Below are positions 23,406 to 32,681 of a stretch of 64,000 nucleotides of DNA, one piece after another. Numbering within the stretch: position 1 is the stretch's first letter; each line of letters opens with the position of its first letter. The notes below the pieces were generated by a model. It did no database searches, had not been told where the DNA came from, and saw nothing but the letters and a program-made list of their open reading frames with translations. This stretch comes from JAWOLE01 sp035263845 (GTDB lineage: Bacteria > Acidobacteriota > Thermoanaerobaculia > UBA5066 > Gp7-AA6), in contig DATFQY010000123.1 in the NCBI GenBank assembly GCA_035263845.1, positions 1 through 64,000 on the forward strand, read 5' to 3'. The position numbers were made by a program, and so were the translations under genes.

Positions 23406-24445
23406 CCGCCCCACTGCTCAAGGCCGCGATCTTCGGCGCCAGCGGGTACGCCGGAGGCGAGCTCCTGCGGCTGCTGCTCGACCATCCGAAGGCGGAGCCG
23501 GTCGCGGTGATCTCGCGCTCGCAGGCGGGCCAGCCCGTCTCGAGCGTCCACGCGCACCTCTCGCGCCTGACCGACCTGAACTTCATCTCGGAGCTGCCGC
23601 GAGGCACCGACGAGCCCGAGGTCATCTTCCTCGCCGGCGGGCACGGTTACGCCGCGGAGGTGGCGCCGGCTCTGCTCGATACGGGGATCCCGGTGGTGGA
23701 TCTCTCGGCGGACTTCCGGCTCAAGGATCCCAGGTCCTTCGAGAAGTTCTACGGCCCACCGCCCGCCGCTTTCGAGCGACGCAACGAGTGGGTGTACGGC
23801 CTGCCCGAGCTTTTCCGGGACCAGATCTCAGCGTCGCGGGCCGTGGCGTCGCCCGGCTGCTTCGCGACGGCCTCGATCCTGGCGCTGGCTCCGCTGTGGA
23901 GGAGGGACCTCGTCGCCGAGGGAGCACCTGTGTCGGTCTTCGCCATCACGGGATCCTCGGGCGCGGGGGTCTCGCCGTCCCCGACGACGCACCATCCCCG
24001 CCGCGCGGCCGCGTTCTTCGCCTACCAGATCGAAGGCCACCGCCACCTTCCGGAGATCGAGGAGTCGCTCTCGGCGATCGGGCGGCCGGCCGCAGGCCGC
24101 GTGGTTTTCCAGACGCACTCGGCGCCGCTGGTGAGGGGCATCTTCGCGACGTGCGTGGTCCCGCTGAAGTCGCCCATGGACCAGCAGGCGCTGAAGGACC
24201 TCTACCGCGAGGCGTACGGCAACGAGTTCTTCGTGCGACTGGTGGACGGGTCGCCCGACGTGGCGGCGGTCAAGGGGACGAATTTCGCCGACATCGGAGT
24301 CGCGACGCAGGGCAACGTGGCCAAGGTCTTCATCGCGATCGACAACCTGGTCAAGGGAGCCGCCGGGCAGGCCATCCAGGCGATGAACATCATGTTCGGG
24401 CTGCCGGAGCCGACGGGACTGAAGATGACGGGGGTCTTTCCGTGA
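23402..24445 (+). CDS. argC: N-acyl-gamma-glutamyl-phosphate reductase
   Basis: The 347-residue NAD(P)-dependent enzyme has a Rossmann loop IFGASGYAGGELLRLL and the catalytic Cys in VASPGCFATAS. ITGSSGAGVSPSPTTHHP is the substrate-binding loop. It reduces the acyl phosphate made by ArgB to the semialdehyde. It overlaps both neighbours by four bases. Whether the acyl group is acetyl or succinyl is open because of the carbamoyltransferase two genes on. Confidence 0.93.
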   Translation: MTAPLLKAAIFGASGYAGGELLRLLLDHPKAEPVAVISRSQAGQPVSSVHAHLSRLTDLNFISELPRGTDEPEVIFLAGGHGYAAEVAPALLDTGIPVVDLSADFRLKDPRSFEKFYGPPPAAFERRNEWVYGLPELFRDQISASRAVASPGCFATASILALAPLWRRDLVAEGAPVSVFAITGSSGAGVSPSPTTHHPRRAAAFFAYQIEGHRHLPEIEESLSAIGRPAAGRVVFQTHSAPLVRGIFATCVVPLKSPMDQQALKDLYREAYGNEFFVRLVDGSPDVAAVKGTNFADIGVATQGNVAKVFIAIDNLVKGAAGQAIQAMNIMFGLPEPTGLKMTGVFP

Positions 24446-25587
24446 AGACGGAAGTCGAGAGCGCGGAGCTCCCCACCTACACGCGCTGGGGGATCGAGCT
24501 CGAGAGGGGGGAGGGCTCGACGGTCTGGGACACCTCGGGGAAGAGCTACCTGGATCTCTACGGCGGGCACGCGGTCGCCGCGACCGGCCACTGCCATCCC
24601 GAGGTCGTGCGCGCGATCCGCGAGCAGGCGGGCCTGTTCCTCTTCTACTCCAACGTCGTGGCCGTTCCGGTTCGCACGAGGGCGGCGGAGGCCATCGCTC
24701 GGGAAGCGCCGGCGCCGCTCTCGAAGGTCTTCTTCGTCAACTCGGGGACCGAGGCCAACGAGAACGCGATGCGCCTGACTCGCCGGGCGACGGGCCGGAC
24801 CGACATCGTCTCCTTCGAGGGAGGCTTCCACGGCCGGACCGCGGACGCCATCTCTTCCTCCGGCACCGCGAAGTACCGCGAGCTCGGCAGCCCCAACGTT
24901 CCCGGCCACCGGATCATCCCGTTCGGCGACCTCGCCGCCGCCGACCGCGCGGTGGACGAGAAGGTCGCGGCGGTCCTGATCGAGCCGATCCAGAGCCTCG
25001 CGGGCGTCATCGTGGGATCGCCGTCGTACCTGCAGGGGCTGCGCCGGCTCTGCGACGAGCGCGGGGCCAGGCTGATCTACGACGAGGTGCAGACCGGCTT
25101 CGGCCGCACCGGGACGTTTTTCTACGCGGGGCGACACGGCGTGGTTCCCGACGCTGTCGCGCTGGCCAAGGGGATCGGCAGCGGCGTTCCGATGGGCGCG
25201 GTCCTCGTCTCGGACGAGCTCGCCGCGCCGGTCAAGCCCGACGATTACGGAACGACGTTCGGCGGCGGCCCGCTCGCCTGCGCAGCGGCCGAGGCGACGG
25301 TCCGCGTCATCCGGGAGGAGCGCCTGCTGGAGAACGTCCAGGCGGGATCGCGGCTCCTCCGTGAAGGCCTCTCGAAGATCGCCGCGATCCGGGAAGTGCG
25401 CGGTGAAGGGTTCCTGCTCGGAATGGTGCTCGACCGGCCGGCCAAGCCCGTGCGGCAGGCGCTCCTGGAGAGAGGCGTCCTCGTGGGCGGGAGCGACCTG
25501 CCCGACGTCCTGCGCCTGCTGCCGCCGCTCGTCCTCACGGGGGAGGAGATCGGCCGTTTCCTCGACGCGATGCGGAAGGTCCTTTGA
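24442..25587 (+). CDS. argD: N-acylornithine aminotransferase
   Basis: The 381-residue class III aminotransferase has the PLP-binding Lys in VALAKGIGSGVPMGAVL. Other landmarks are YLDLYGGHAVAATGHCHP, VNSGTEANENAMRLTR, FEGGFHGRT and IYDEVQTGFGRTG. It converts the acylated semialdehyde into N-acylornithine using glutamate. The GTG start overlaps the argC stop and its own stop overlaps the next gene, so translation is coupled. Confidence 0.94.
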   Translation: MKTEVESAELPTYTRWGIELERGEGSTVWDTSGKSYLDLYGGHAVAATGHCHPEVVRAIREQAGLFLFYSNVVAVPVRTRAAEAIAREAPAPLSKVFFVNSGTEANENAMRLTRRATGRTDIVSFEGGFHGRTADAISSSGTAKYRELGSPNVPGHRIIPFGDLAAADRAVDEKVAAVLIEPIQSLAGVIVGSPSYLQGLRRLCDERGARLIYDEVQTGFGRTGTFFYAGRHGVVPDAVALAKGIGSGVPMGAVLVSDELAAPVKPDDYGTTFGGGPLACAAAEATVRVIREERLLENVQAGSRLLREGLSKIAAIREVRGEGFLLGMVLDRPAKPVRQALLERGVLVGGSDLPDVLRLLPPLVLTGEEIGRFLDAMRKVL

Positions 25588-26588
25588 GGCACTTCCTCAC
25601 GACCCAGGGGCTCACGCAGGAGCGCTTCGAGGCGTTGATCGCGCGGGGCGAAGAGTTCCGGCACGGCGCGTCGAGCCAGGCGCTGGCCGGCCGCCACGTC
25701 GGCCTCGTCTTCTTCAACCCGTCCCTTCGAACGCGCGTCTCGATGGAGATCGCGGTTTCGAAGCTGGGCGGCGTCCCGGTGACCCTCTCCGTCGGCGGGG
25801 AAGCGTGGGCGATGGAGTACGAGGACGGAGTGGTGATGGACGGAAGCGCGGCCGAGCACGTACGCGAGGGCTCCGGGGTGCTGGGCCGTTACTGCGACAT
25901 CCTGGGCGTTCGCTCGTTTCCGTCGGGGAAGGACTACGCGAAGGACCGCTCCGAGCCGGTCCTCCTCGCCTTCGTCCAGCACTCGGGAGTCCCAATCGTC
26001 AACCTCGAGTCCTCGCTCTCGCACCCGTGCCAGGCGATGGCCGACGCGATGACGCTGCTCGAGAAGCTCCGCAGGCCGCGGGAGAGCAGAATCCTCCTGA
26101 CCTGGGCGTACCATCCCAAGGCGCTTCCCATGGCGGTGCCGAACTCCTTCCTGCTCGCCTCGACGCGCCTCGGCGCCGAGGTCGTCTTCGCCCGGCCCGA
26201 GGGCTACGACCTGGACGGCGAGATCCTCCGCGAGGCGCGCGAGAACGCCCGGCAGAACGGCGGGAGACTGACCGTCACCGACGATCTCGAGGGAGCTTAC
26301 GAAGGCGTCCACGCCGTCTACGCGAAGTCGTGGGGATCGCTCGCGGACTACGGCAAGCCGGAGGCGGAGTCGGCGCGCCGGTCGAAGCTGAAGGACTGGC
26401 GCGTGACCGAGGAGCGCATGCGCCGCGGGAAGGACGCCTTCTTCATGCACTGCCTGCCGGTCCGCCGCAACGTGGTCGTGGACGACGAGATCCTGGACGG
26501 CCCGCGCTCGGTCGTCCTCGACGAGGCCCAGAACCGCCTCTATGCCCAGCAGGCCATCCTGGAATGGCTCGCGAAAGAGAACTGGTGA
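25584..26588 (+). CDS. argF': N-acyl-L-ornithine carbamoyltransferase (acetyl- or succinyl-)
   Basis: This 334-residue protein belongs to the acylornithine, not ornithine, transcarbamylase branch. It has FFNPSLRTRVSMEIA (carbamoyl phosphate site), EAWAMEYEDGVVMDG, LGRYCDILGVRSFP, LTWAYHPKALPMAVPNSF, YAKSWGSL and HCLPVRRNVVVDDEI. The residue that separates acetylornithine (Glu92 in Xanthomonas) from succinylornithine enzymes (Pro90 in Bacteroides fragilis) is Ala90 here (MDGSAAEH, 85-92). Published mutants, as I recall them, link small residues at this site to N-succinylornithine. So the product is N-acetyl- or N-succinylcitrulline, to be deacylated later by the M20 enzyme. The TTG start overlaps argD. 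Confidence 0.88.
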   Translation: MRHFLTTQGLTQERFEALIARGEEFRHGASSQALAGRHVGLVFFNPSLRTRVSMEIAVSKLGGVPVTLSVGGEAWAMEYEDGVVMDGSAAEHVREGSGVLGRYCDILGVRSFPSGKDYAKDRSEPVLLAFVQHSGVPIVNLESSLSHPCQAMADAMTLLEKLRRPRESRILLTWAYHPKALPMAVPNSFLLASTRLGAEVVFARPEGYDLDGEILREARENARQNGGRLTVTDDLEGAYEGVHAVYAKSWGSLADYGKPEAESARRSKLKDWRVTEERMRRGKDAFFMHCLPVRRNVVVDDEILDGPRSVVLDEAQNRLYAQQAILEWLAKENW

Positions 26589-27511
26589 TGGCCAAAGCCG
26601 TCCGGTCGTCTCGCTCCGCTCGCCCCTCGATCGACGCGGAGATTCTGCGAGAGGCGCTCCCGTACATTCGCCGCTTCAAGAACAAGACCTTCGTCATCAA
26701 GGTCTCGGGCAAGGTCACGGAGGACCCGGGAGTTCTCAACTCGCTCGCCGAGGAGATCGCCCTGCTCCACCAGGTCGGCATCCGCGTCACCGCGGTCCAT
26801 GGCGGCGGCGCCCAGGCCACGCAGCTGGCCGAGCGGCTGGGAATGGAGACCCGGCTCGTCAACGGTCGCCGTGTCACCGACGACGACACCCTCGAGGTCG
26901 TCAAGATGGTCTTCGCCGGCAAGATCTCGGTGGAAATCCTCTCGGCCCTGCGCGCGCACGGCGTCCACGCCGTCGGCGTCTCGGGCATCGACGGCAACGT
27001 CGTGCTGGCCCGGCGCCGCTCCAAGAAGCGGGTCGTCAACCGCGAGACCGGCAAGCGCGAGCTCGTGGACTTCGGCAATGTGGGCGACGTCGTGGACGTG
27101 GACCCGCGCCTGCTGACGACGCTGCTCGACGCGGGGTACCTGCCGGTCGTCTCGCCCCTCGCCGCCGACGAGCAGGGAAGGGTCTTCAACGTCAACGCCG
27201 ACGCCATCGCCTCGGCGCTCGCCATCGAGCTCGCCGCGGAGAAGCTGATCCTCCTGTCGGACGTCCCGGGAGTCCTGGCCCACGCGGGCAACCCCGAGAG
27301 CCTCATCTCCCGGCTCACGGCGGCGGAGGCGCAGCGGCTCGCCCGAAGCTCCGCCGTCAGGGGCGGCATGGTCGCCAAGCTCCAGGAGATCTCCCGTGTC
27401 GCCGAAGCGGGCGTTCGAGCGGTCCACATCGTCAACGGCAACCAGAGAAACGCCCTTCTCTCGGAGATCTTCGGCGACCGGGGGAGCGGCACGATGGTCG
27501 TCAAGGAGTAG
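26588..27511 (+). CDS. argB: N-acylglutamate kinase
   Basis: The 307-residue amino acid kinase has FVIKVSGKVTE in place of the usual Lys-x-Gly-Gly segment. VHGGGAQATQLAERLG, VNGRRVTDDDTLEVVKMVF and VFNVNADAIASALAIEL follow, with LILLSDVPGVL in the ATP site. It phosphorylates N-acylglutamate, the second step of the pathway. An N-terminal extension of about 35 residues is present. The ATG overlaps the upstream stop by one base. No separate argA or argJ lies in this window, so the first acylation must be encoded elsewhere. Confidence 0.9.
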   Translation: MAKAVRSSRSARPSIDAEILREALPYIRRFKNKTFVIKVSGKVTEDPGVLNSLAEEIALLHQVGIRVTAVHGGGAQATQLAERLGMETRLVNGRRVTDDDTLEVVKMVFAGKISVEILSALRAHGVHAVGVSGIDGNVVLARRRSKKRVVNRETGKRELVDFGNVGDVVDVDPRLLTTLLDAGYLPVVSPLAADEQGRVFNVNADAIASALAIELAAEKLILLSDVPGVLAHAGNPESLISRLTAAEAQRLARSSAVRGGMVAKLQEISRVAEAGVRAVHIVNGNQRNALLSEIFGDRGSGTMVVKE

Positions 27512-27532
27512 CGCTGTAGCGCTGTTGGCGGC

Positions 27533-28594
27533 ATGAGAGCTGTCCGTCCGGCCGCCGGCATCGTGGACCTCGTCGCGGAATTCGTCTCGATCCGGAGCGT
27601 CTCCAAGGAAGAGGCGCGGCTCGCGGACCGGATCGCGGAGATCTGCGGGGAAGCCGGCGTCCGGGCCGAGCGAAGGGGCCGCAACGTTCTTGCGCGCCGC
27701 GGAGAGGGAGCTCCCTGCCTGCTGTTGAACTCCCACCTCGACACGGTCCCGCCCGTCGAGGGATGGACGGCCGATCCCTGGACGCCGCGCCTCGAGGAAG
27801 ACCGGCTGATCGGCCTCGGCTCCAACGACGCCAAGGCCTCGGTCGCGGCCATGCTCGAGGCGTTCCTGACCGCGCCCCTGCCGGCGTCCGGACGCGGATC
27901 CCTCCTCTTCGCCGCGACCTGCGACGAGGAAACCGGCGGCGAGGGACTGGAGAAGCTCGTGTCGGAGATGTCCTTCGACGCCGCGATCGTCGGCGAGCCC
28001 AACGGCTTCGCGGTGGCGGTCTCCCAGAAGGGGCTGGTGAAACTGCGGGTCTCGGCGCGGGGAAGGGCCGGCCACGCGGCGCGCCCGCATCTGGCCGACA
28101 ACGCGATCACGAAGTCGGCGAAAGACGCCCTGGCGATCGAGGCGCTGGCGTTCGGAGTCGAGGACCCGTTCCTGGGGAAGCCGACCGCCGCCGTCACGAT
28201 GATCCAGGGAGGCGTGAAGTCCAACGTCGTCCCGGACCGCTGCGATCTGACCGTGGACGCCCGGACGATCCCGGGATTCGACAACGACGCGATGATTGCC
28301 GCGGTCCGCCGCGCCGTGGGCTCGGAGGTCGAGGTCCTCTCTTCGCGCCTGAAACCGGTCGCCGGGGACCCCGCGTCGCCCATCGCGCGGGCTGCCCTCT
28401 CCGCGGTCCCCGGGAAGTCCACGACCGGTTTTCCCAGCGTGAGCGACCTCGCGCACCTGCGAGGCCGGCCCGCGATCGTGTTCGGCCCCGGAACGCCGGA
28501 GCAGTCGCACCGCGCCGACGAGTCCATCTCCATCCCAGCGCTCCTCGCCGCTCCGGACGTCTACCGCCGGACGATCGCGGCGTTTTTCCAGTGA
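27533..28594 (+). CDS. argE: M20 metallopeptidase, probable N-acylcitrulline (or ornithine) deacylase
   Basis: The 353-residue enzyme has dinuclear zinc motifs: LLNSHLDTVPP (His, Asp), GSNDAKASVAAML (Asp) and TCDEETGGEGLE (Glu-Glu). GEPNGFAVAVSQKG and the dimerisation-domain turn GRAGHAARPH follow. M20 members of this type act as ArgE, DapE or LysK. After an N-acylornithine carbamoyltransferase the expected substrate is N-acylcitrulline; this is inference from context. It is the only gene in the operon with a real gap before it (21 nt), which contains two AGCGCT palindromes. Confidence 0.87.
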   Translation: MRAVRPAAGIVDLVAEFVSIRSVSKEEARLADRIAEICGEAGVRAERRGRNVLARRGEGAPCLLLNSHLDTVPPVEGWTADPWTPRLEEDRLIGLGSNDAKASVAAMLEAFLTAPLPASGRGSLLFAATCDEETGGEGLEKLVSEMSFDAAIVGEPNGFAVAVSQKGLVKLRVSARGRAGHAARPHLADNAITKSAKDALAIEALAFGVEDPFLGKPTAAVTMIQGGVKSNVVPDRCDLTVDARTIPGFDNDAMIAAVRRAVGSEVEVLSSRLKPVAGDPASPIARAALSAVPGKSTTGFPSVSDLAHLRGRPAIVFGPGTPEQSHRADESISIPALLAAPDVYRRTIAAFFQ

Positions 28595-29976
28595 AGCGGC
28601 GAGCACGGGGCAGGCCCCTCTGGGGCGGCGGATACGCGGCCGCGCCGGGCGAGGCCCTCGCGAAGCTCTCCCTGTCGCATCCCTTCGACCGGCGGCTCGC
28701 GAAGGGGGACATCGCCGGCACCCGCGCCCACGCGCGGGCGCTCCATCGGGCGGGGCTCCTGACGAAGACGGCGCTCTCCCGGATCGAGAAAGCCTTGAGG
28801 ACGATCGAAGCCGAGATCGCGAAAGGCCGGTTCCGCTTCGACGACGCGGACGAAGACATCCACATGAACGTCGAGAGGCGCCTGACTGCCCTCGCCGGCG
28901 AGGCGGGCCGGCGCATCCACGCCGGCCGCTCGAGAAACGACCAGGTCGCGCTGGACCTGCGCCTCTGGACGCTCGACGCCATCGAGCGAGCGATCTCCGG
29001 TTCGAAACGACTGGGAGACGCGCTGCTCGACCGTGCCGAAGAAGCCCTGGAAGCCGATGTCGTCGTCGCGGCGCGCACCCACACGCGGCCCGCACAGCCC
29101 GTCCTTCTCGCCCACGCCTTCCACGCCTACGTGGAGATGCTGCTGCGCGACATCGAGAGGCTCGCGGACTGCCGCAAGCGAGCCGCCGTCTCGCCCCTGG
29201 GCTCGGGTGCCTGCGCCGGAACGACGCTGCCCCTCGACCGCGTCGCCGAGGCGCGCGACCTCGGGCTGCCCGGCGTGACCGCCAACAGCCTGGACGCAGT
29301 CTCCGACCGGGACTTCATCGCGGAATTCGAAGCGGCGGCGGTGCTGGCGATGGTCCACCTCTCCCGGCTCGCCGAGGACCTGATTCTCTGGACGGGGGAC
29401 GAGTTTCGCCTGCTGGCGCTCTCGGAAGCGACAACGACGGGCTCCTCGATGATGCCGCAGAAGAAGAACCCGGACGCGCTGGAGCTCGTCCGCGGAAAGA
29501 CCGGCCGGGTCGCCGGCCACCTCGCAGCAACCCTCGTCGCGCTGAAGGGCCTTCCGCTCTCCTACAACCGGGACCTCCAGGAGACCCAGGAGCCCCTCTT
29601 CGACACCGCCGACACGCTCGAGGCCTCGCTGGCCGCGATGACGGAAGTCGCAGCGGGCCTGAGGGTCCGGCCGGAAAGCGAGCGCCCCGCGATCGACCCG
29701 GCCTCGCTGGCGACGGACATCGCCGAGGAGCTCGTCCGTCGGGGCGTCCCCTTCCGCGACGCGCATGAGAAGGTCGCTCGTTGGACCCGCCGGGCGGGTA
29801 AGAGGATCGCGGACCTTCGCGAGGTCGCCGCGAAGGAATCGCCGGGGCTCGCCTCGTTCCTTCGCCGGCTGACTCCCGAATCCTCGGTTTCCCGCCGCGA
29901 CGTCCTCGGCGGCACGGCGCCCCGCCGCGTCCGCGCCGCCCTCGCCTCCGCCAGAAAGCGTCTGCGCCGGGCGTAA
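28591..29976 (+). CDS. argH: Argininosuccinate lyase
   Basis: The 461-residue fumarase/aspartase superfamily enzyme has the signature TGSSMMPQKKNPDALELVRG. The N-terminal region has HPFDRRLAKGDI, DEDIHMNVERRL and GRSRNDQVALDLRLW. THTRPAQPVLLAH carries the catalytic His. It splits argininosuccinate into arginine and fumarate, the last step. The GTG start, found by alignment with the family, overlaps the argE stop by four bases. The operon ends here; a convergent gene stops 17 bases away. Confidence 0.94.
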   Translation: MKRRARGRPLWGGGYAAAPGEALAKLSLSHPFDRRLAKGDIAGTRAHARALHRAGLLTKTALSRIEKALRTIEAEIAKGRFRFDDADEDIHMNVERRLTALAGEAGRRIHAGRSRNDQVALDLRLWTLDAIERAISGSKRLGDALLDRAEEALEADVVVAARTHTRPAQPVLLAHAFHAYVEMLLRDIERLADCRKRAAVSPLGSGACAGTTLPLDRVAEARDLGLPGVTANSLDAVSDRDFIAEFEAAAVLAMVHLSRLAEDLILWTGDEFRLLALSEATTTGSSMMPQKKNPDALELVRGKTGRVAGHLAATLVALKGLPLSYNRDLQETQEPLFDTADTLEASLAAMTEVAAGLRVRPESERPAIDPASLATDIAEELVRRGVPFRDAHEKVARWTRRAGKRIADLREVAAKESPGLASFLRRLTPESSVSRRDVLGGTAPRRVRAALASARKRLRRA

Positions 29977-29993
29977 GACGCGCCCGGTGACCT

Positions 29994-31067
29994 CTAAGGC
30001 CGAATCTCGTAGAGGGCGTGGAGCGAGCTCTCGATCGGGACGCGGCGGATCTTCTCGAAGCCGGCCTGCCGGCAGAGGGCCCGCAGGCGAGTCTCGGGCA
30101 GGCCCATGGCGCCGAGCGCGCCGCCTCCTTCCGCGAGCACCGTCGTCGTTCCAGCCAGGGCGCTCAAGCCGTAGTAGAGCGCGCCGACCGGCCCGGCGTT
30201 CTCCTCGAGCTTCTCCGAGCACTGGATCTCGAGGCAGACGAAGATGCCTCCGGGCTTCAGGCTCTCGCGGATCTCCCGCAGAAGGACGAGCGGGCGCGAG
30301 GAGTCGTGCAGCGCCCCGAAGGCCGTGACGAGGTCGAACCTTCCCGGGATGCCTTCCGCCGGGTCGCTCCAGTCGAAGGAGACCCTGCCGGCGATGGCGA
30401 GCGCCCAGGCGCTCTTTCGCGCCAGCGCCACGGCCGGCGCGGAGGAGTCGAAGCCCCGGTAGCGGCCGCGCGGAAAGGCCTGCGCGAGCTTGAGGAGCGC
30501 GCGGCCGCGGCCGCATCCGACGTCGGCCGCGGCGGCTCCGGCTCGCAGGATCCTCTGCACGTCCGGCATCGCGGGGATCCACTCGGCAACGAGCGAGTTC
30601 TCGAACCAGGGCGCGGAGAGCCGCTCCATCCCTTCCCAGAACTCCCGCGGGAGCTCCGAGTGCGAAATCCCGCCTCCGCTGCGGAACGCTTCGGCCAGCC
30701 GCTCGAGCGATCCCGCGAGGGCGGGGATCATCTCGTGCAGGCCGCCGAGGAAGAGCGGCCCGTTCTCGGCGGCGAGGACCGCGGCGTTTTCGGCGGGGAG
30801 GAAGAACCTCCGCCCGGCCGGGTCGTAGCCGAGGTATCCGGCGCTGGCCATCGCGGCCAGCCACTCGCGGGCGTAGCGCTCGCGGATCCCGGTGCGCTCC
30901 GCCAGCTCCGAGCTCGTCGCGGAGCCGCGCTCCGCGAAGTCCTTGAAGAGGCCGAGCTGGTCGCCGAGCGCCGCGAGGACCGTCACGACGGCGGCGCTCG
31001 CGTCCCGCAGGACGCGGTCCGCGAACGTCGAGACCTCCGAGAATTCGTCTGTCCGCTTGCCGATCAC
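29994..31067 (-). CDS. SAM-dependent methyltransferase with N-terminal winged helix
   Basis: The 357-residue protein has an N-terminal winged-helix (LGLFKDFAERGSATSSELAE, then RYAREWLAAMASAGYL) typical of the Rv2258c-like family. A Rossmann SAM domain follows with AADVGCGRGRALLKLAQAFP and FDLVTAFGALHDSSRPL. The reaction is not known for this family; small-molecule O-methylation is possible. I chose the GTG at 31067, where GGAGG lies 7 nt upstream on the coding strand. It is the last gene of a three-gene minus-strand set with the HAD and dienelactone hydrolase-like genes. Confidence 0.82.
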   Translation of the reverse strand: MIGKRTDEFSEVSTFADRVLRDASAAVVTVLAALGDQLGLFKDFAERGSATSSELAERTGIRERYAREWLAAMASAGYLGYDPAGRRFFLPAENAAVLAAENGPLFLGGLHEMIPALAGSLERLAEAFRSGGGISHSELPREFWEGMERLSAPWFENSLVAEWIPAMPDVQRILRAGAAAADVGCGRGRALLKLAQAFPRGRYRGFDSSAPAVALARKSAWALAIAGRVSFDWSDPAEGIPGRFDLVTAFGALHDSSRPLVLLREIRESLKPGGIFVCLEIQCSEKLEENAGPVGALYYGLSALAGTTTVLAEGGGALGAMGLPETRLRALCRQAGFEKIRRVPIESSLHALYEIRP

Positions 31068-31128
31068 CGCGCCGCCTCCGGTTCCGACAGTGACGCCGCC
31101 GCCGGGCGCGGGCAATGAGGGAATCCCC

Positions 31129-31908
31129 TCAATTCGCGGCGGAGAGGAGCTCTGGCAGATCGGCGACCGAGCCGAGAACGGCGTCCGGGGCGACGGAGGA
31201 GGCCGCGAGGTCCGCCTCGCGGAACTTCCCGGTACGGACGAGGACGCCGCGCATCCCGAGCGCCATCCCGCCGCCGACATCCGCCGCCACGTCGTCGCCG
31301 ACGACGGCGGCCCGCCCTGCGGGGACGCCGAGCGCCTCGAGCGCCGCGGCGAAGAACCTCGAGGACGGCTTGCCGGTCAAGACCGCCTCCCGGCCGGCGG
31401 CGTGCTCCAGCGCCGCCACGAACGGGCCCTGGTCGAGCACGAGGCCGCCGGCGCCGCGGTAGTACCGATTGCGCGCCAGCGTCACGAACTCCGCCCCCTC
31501 GAGAAGGAGATGGAAGGCCCGGTTCATCCGCTCGTAGGAGAAGCCCTCTCCGACGTCTCCCACGACGAGCGCCTGCGGGCTGTTTTGGGCGTGCTCGATG
31601 CCGGCGAAATCTTCCAGCACCGCCGGCGCGACCATCAGGTGGCAGCGCGTCAGGCCGCGGGCGAGGAGGTAATCCCGCGCGGCGAGGGGAGCGGTGAAGA
31701 TCCGCTCCGCCTCGGCCGGGATCCCCATCGCGGCGAGCTCGCGGGCGATCGCGGAGCGCGGGCGGCTGGTCGTGTTCGTGATGAAGCAGTGCGCGACGCC
31801 GAGCGAGGAAAGGCTCTCGACAGCCGCGGCGGCCCCCGGCACGGGAACGCCGGCCTCGTAGAGCGTCCCCTCGAGGTCGAGGAGAACGCCTCGGACTCTC
31901 AGAGGCAT
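31129..31908 (-). CDS. HAD-IIA phosphatase, NagD/LHPP-like
   Basis: The 259-residue protein has HAD motif I VLLDLEGTLYEAG, motif II FITNTTSRP, motif III LTGKPSSRFF and motif IV VGDDVAADVGGGM. It carries the large IIA cap domain. Motif I is DLEGT, with Glu at the position of the usual general-acid Asp; LHPP-type members also differ there, which places it near that group. It would hydrolyse a phosphate ester or phospho-amino acid. The start overlaps the upstream dienelactone hydrolase-like gene by ten bases. Confidence 0.85.
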   Translation of the reverse strand: MPLRVRGVLLDLEGTLYEAGVPVPGAAAAVESLSSLGVAHCFITNTTSRPRSAIARELAAMGIPAEAERIFTAPLAARDYLLARGLTRCHLMVAPAVLEDFAGIEHAQNSPQALVVGDVGEGFSYERMNRAFHLLLEGAEFVTLARNRYYRGAGGLVLDQGPFVAALEHAAGREAVLTGKPSSRFFAAALEALGVPAGRAAVVGDDVAADVGGGMALGMRGVLVRTGKFREADLAASSVAPDAVLGSVADLPELLSAAN

Positions 31909-32681
31909 CGCCGGAACAGCGCCAGGCTCTCTTCCCAGGCCACCCTCGACGCGTGGATGCGGTGCTCGTCCCGCTCCTCGCAGAAGAAATCCTCACCGGC
32001 GTCGTGGAAGACCTCCATCCGGAAGTCCTTGCCGAGCGCGGAGAGTCGCTGCTCGACCTCGTCCCGCTCCTGGCGCGAGATCGTCGTGTCGAGCTGCCCG
32101 TAGAAGAGCAAGAGCGAGGCGCAGAGGTCCGCGGCGAGGTCGATCGGCCTCGGCCGACCGCGCTGCGACGCCGAGGTGCTCCCGATCCCCTTGCCGTAGA
32201 AGCAGACGCCGGCGCGGACTTCGGACGGGCGGCGGCAGGCCGCGAGGAACGCGAGCCGGGCGCCCATCGAGAACCCCAGGATGCCGCAGGGGCCGCTGCG
32301 CGCGGCCGACCGCACGGCCAGGTATCCCATCGCCTGGCCAAGGATCTCCTCCGCTCGCTCGTCGGAGAGGGTCGAAGCGTGCGCCTCCGCCTCCTCCTCC
32401 TGGCCGTAGTCGAAGTGGACCGGCAGGGACGGGCGCAGGTACTCCGGCGCCGCGTCGGCGACGCTGGACGGGGCCGCGTAGAGGGCTGGCGCCAGCGTGT
32501 AGAACCCCTCGGCGGCCAGCCGGTTGGCCACCCCCCGGACGTGTGGGGTGAGGCCGAACCGGTCGTGGACGACGATGACGGGAGGAAACGGGCCCTGCCC
32601 CTCCGGCACGGCCTCGTGGGCGGGATAGCACTGGACGAGCGTCGTGTTGCTCTCCATGTCGATCATCCCGGTCGTTCTCAC
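31899..32681 (-). CDS. Dienelactone hydrolase family protein
   Basis: The 260-residue alpha/beta hydrolase has PVIVVHDRFGLTPHVRGVAN with the family oxyanion region and GILGFSMGARLAFL with the nucleophile elbow. The nucleophile is Ser, not the Cys of true dienelactone hydrolases. LLFYGQLDTTIS supplies the Asp, and a C-terminal His lies in DEHRIHASR. The substrate is unknown. The GTG at 32681 is followed by in-frame ATG codons at 32666 and 32657, so the exact N-terminus is uncertain. It is the first gene of the three-gene set. Confidence 0.82.
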   Translation of the reverse strand: MRTTGMIDMESNTTLVQCYPAHEAVPEGQGPFPPVIVVHDRFGLTPHVRGVANRLAAEGFYTLAPALYAAPSSVADAAPEYLRPSLPVHFDYGQEEEAEAHASTLSDERAEEILGQAMGYLAVRSAARSGPCGILGFSMGARLAFLAACRRPSEVRAGVCFYGKGIGSTSASQRGRPRPIDLAADLCASLLLFYGQLDTTISRQERDEVEQRLSALGKDFRMEVFHDAGEDFFCEERDEHRIHASRVAWEESLALFRRCL

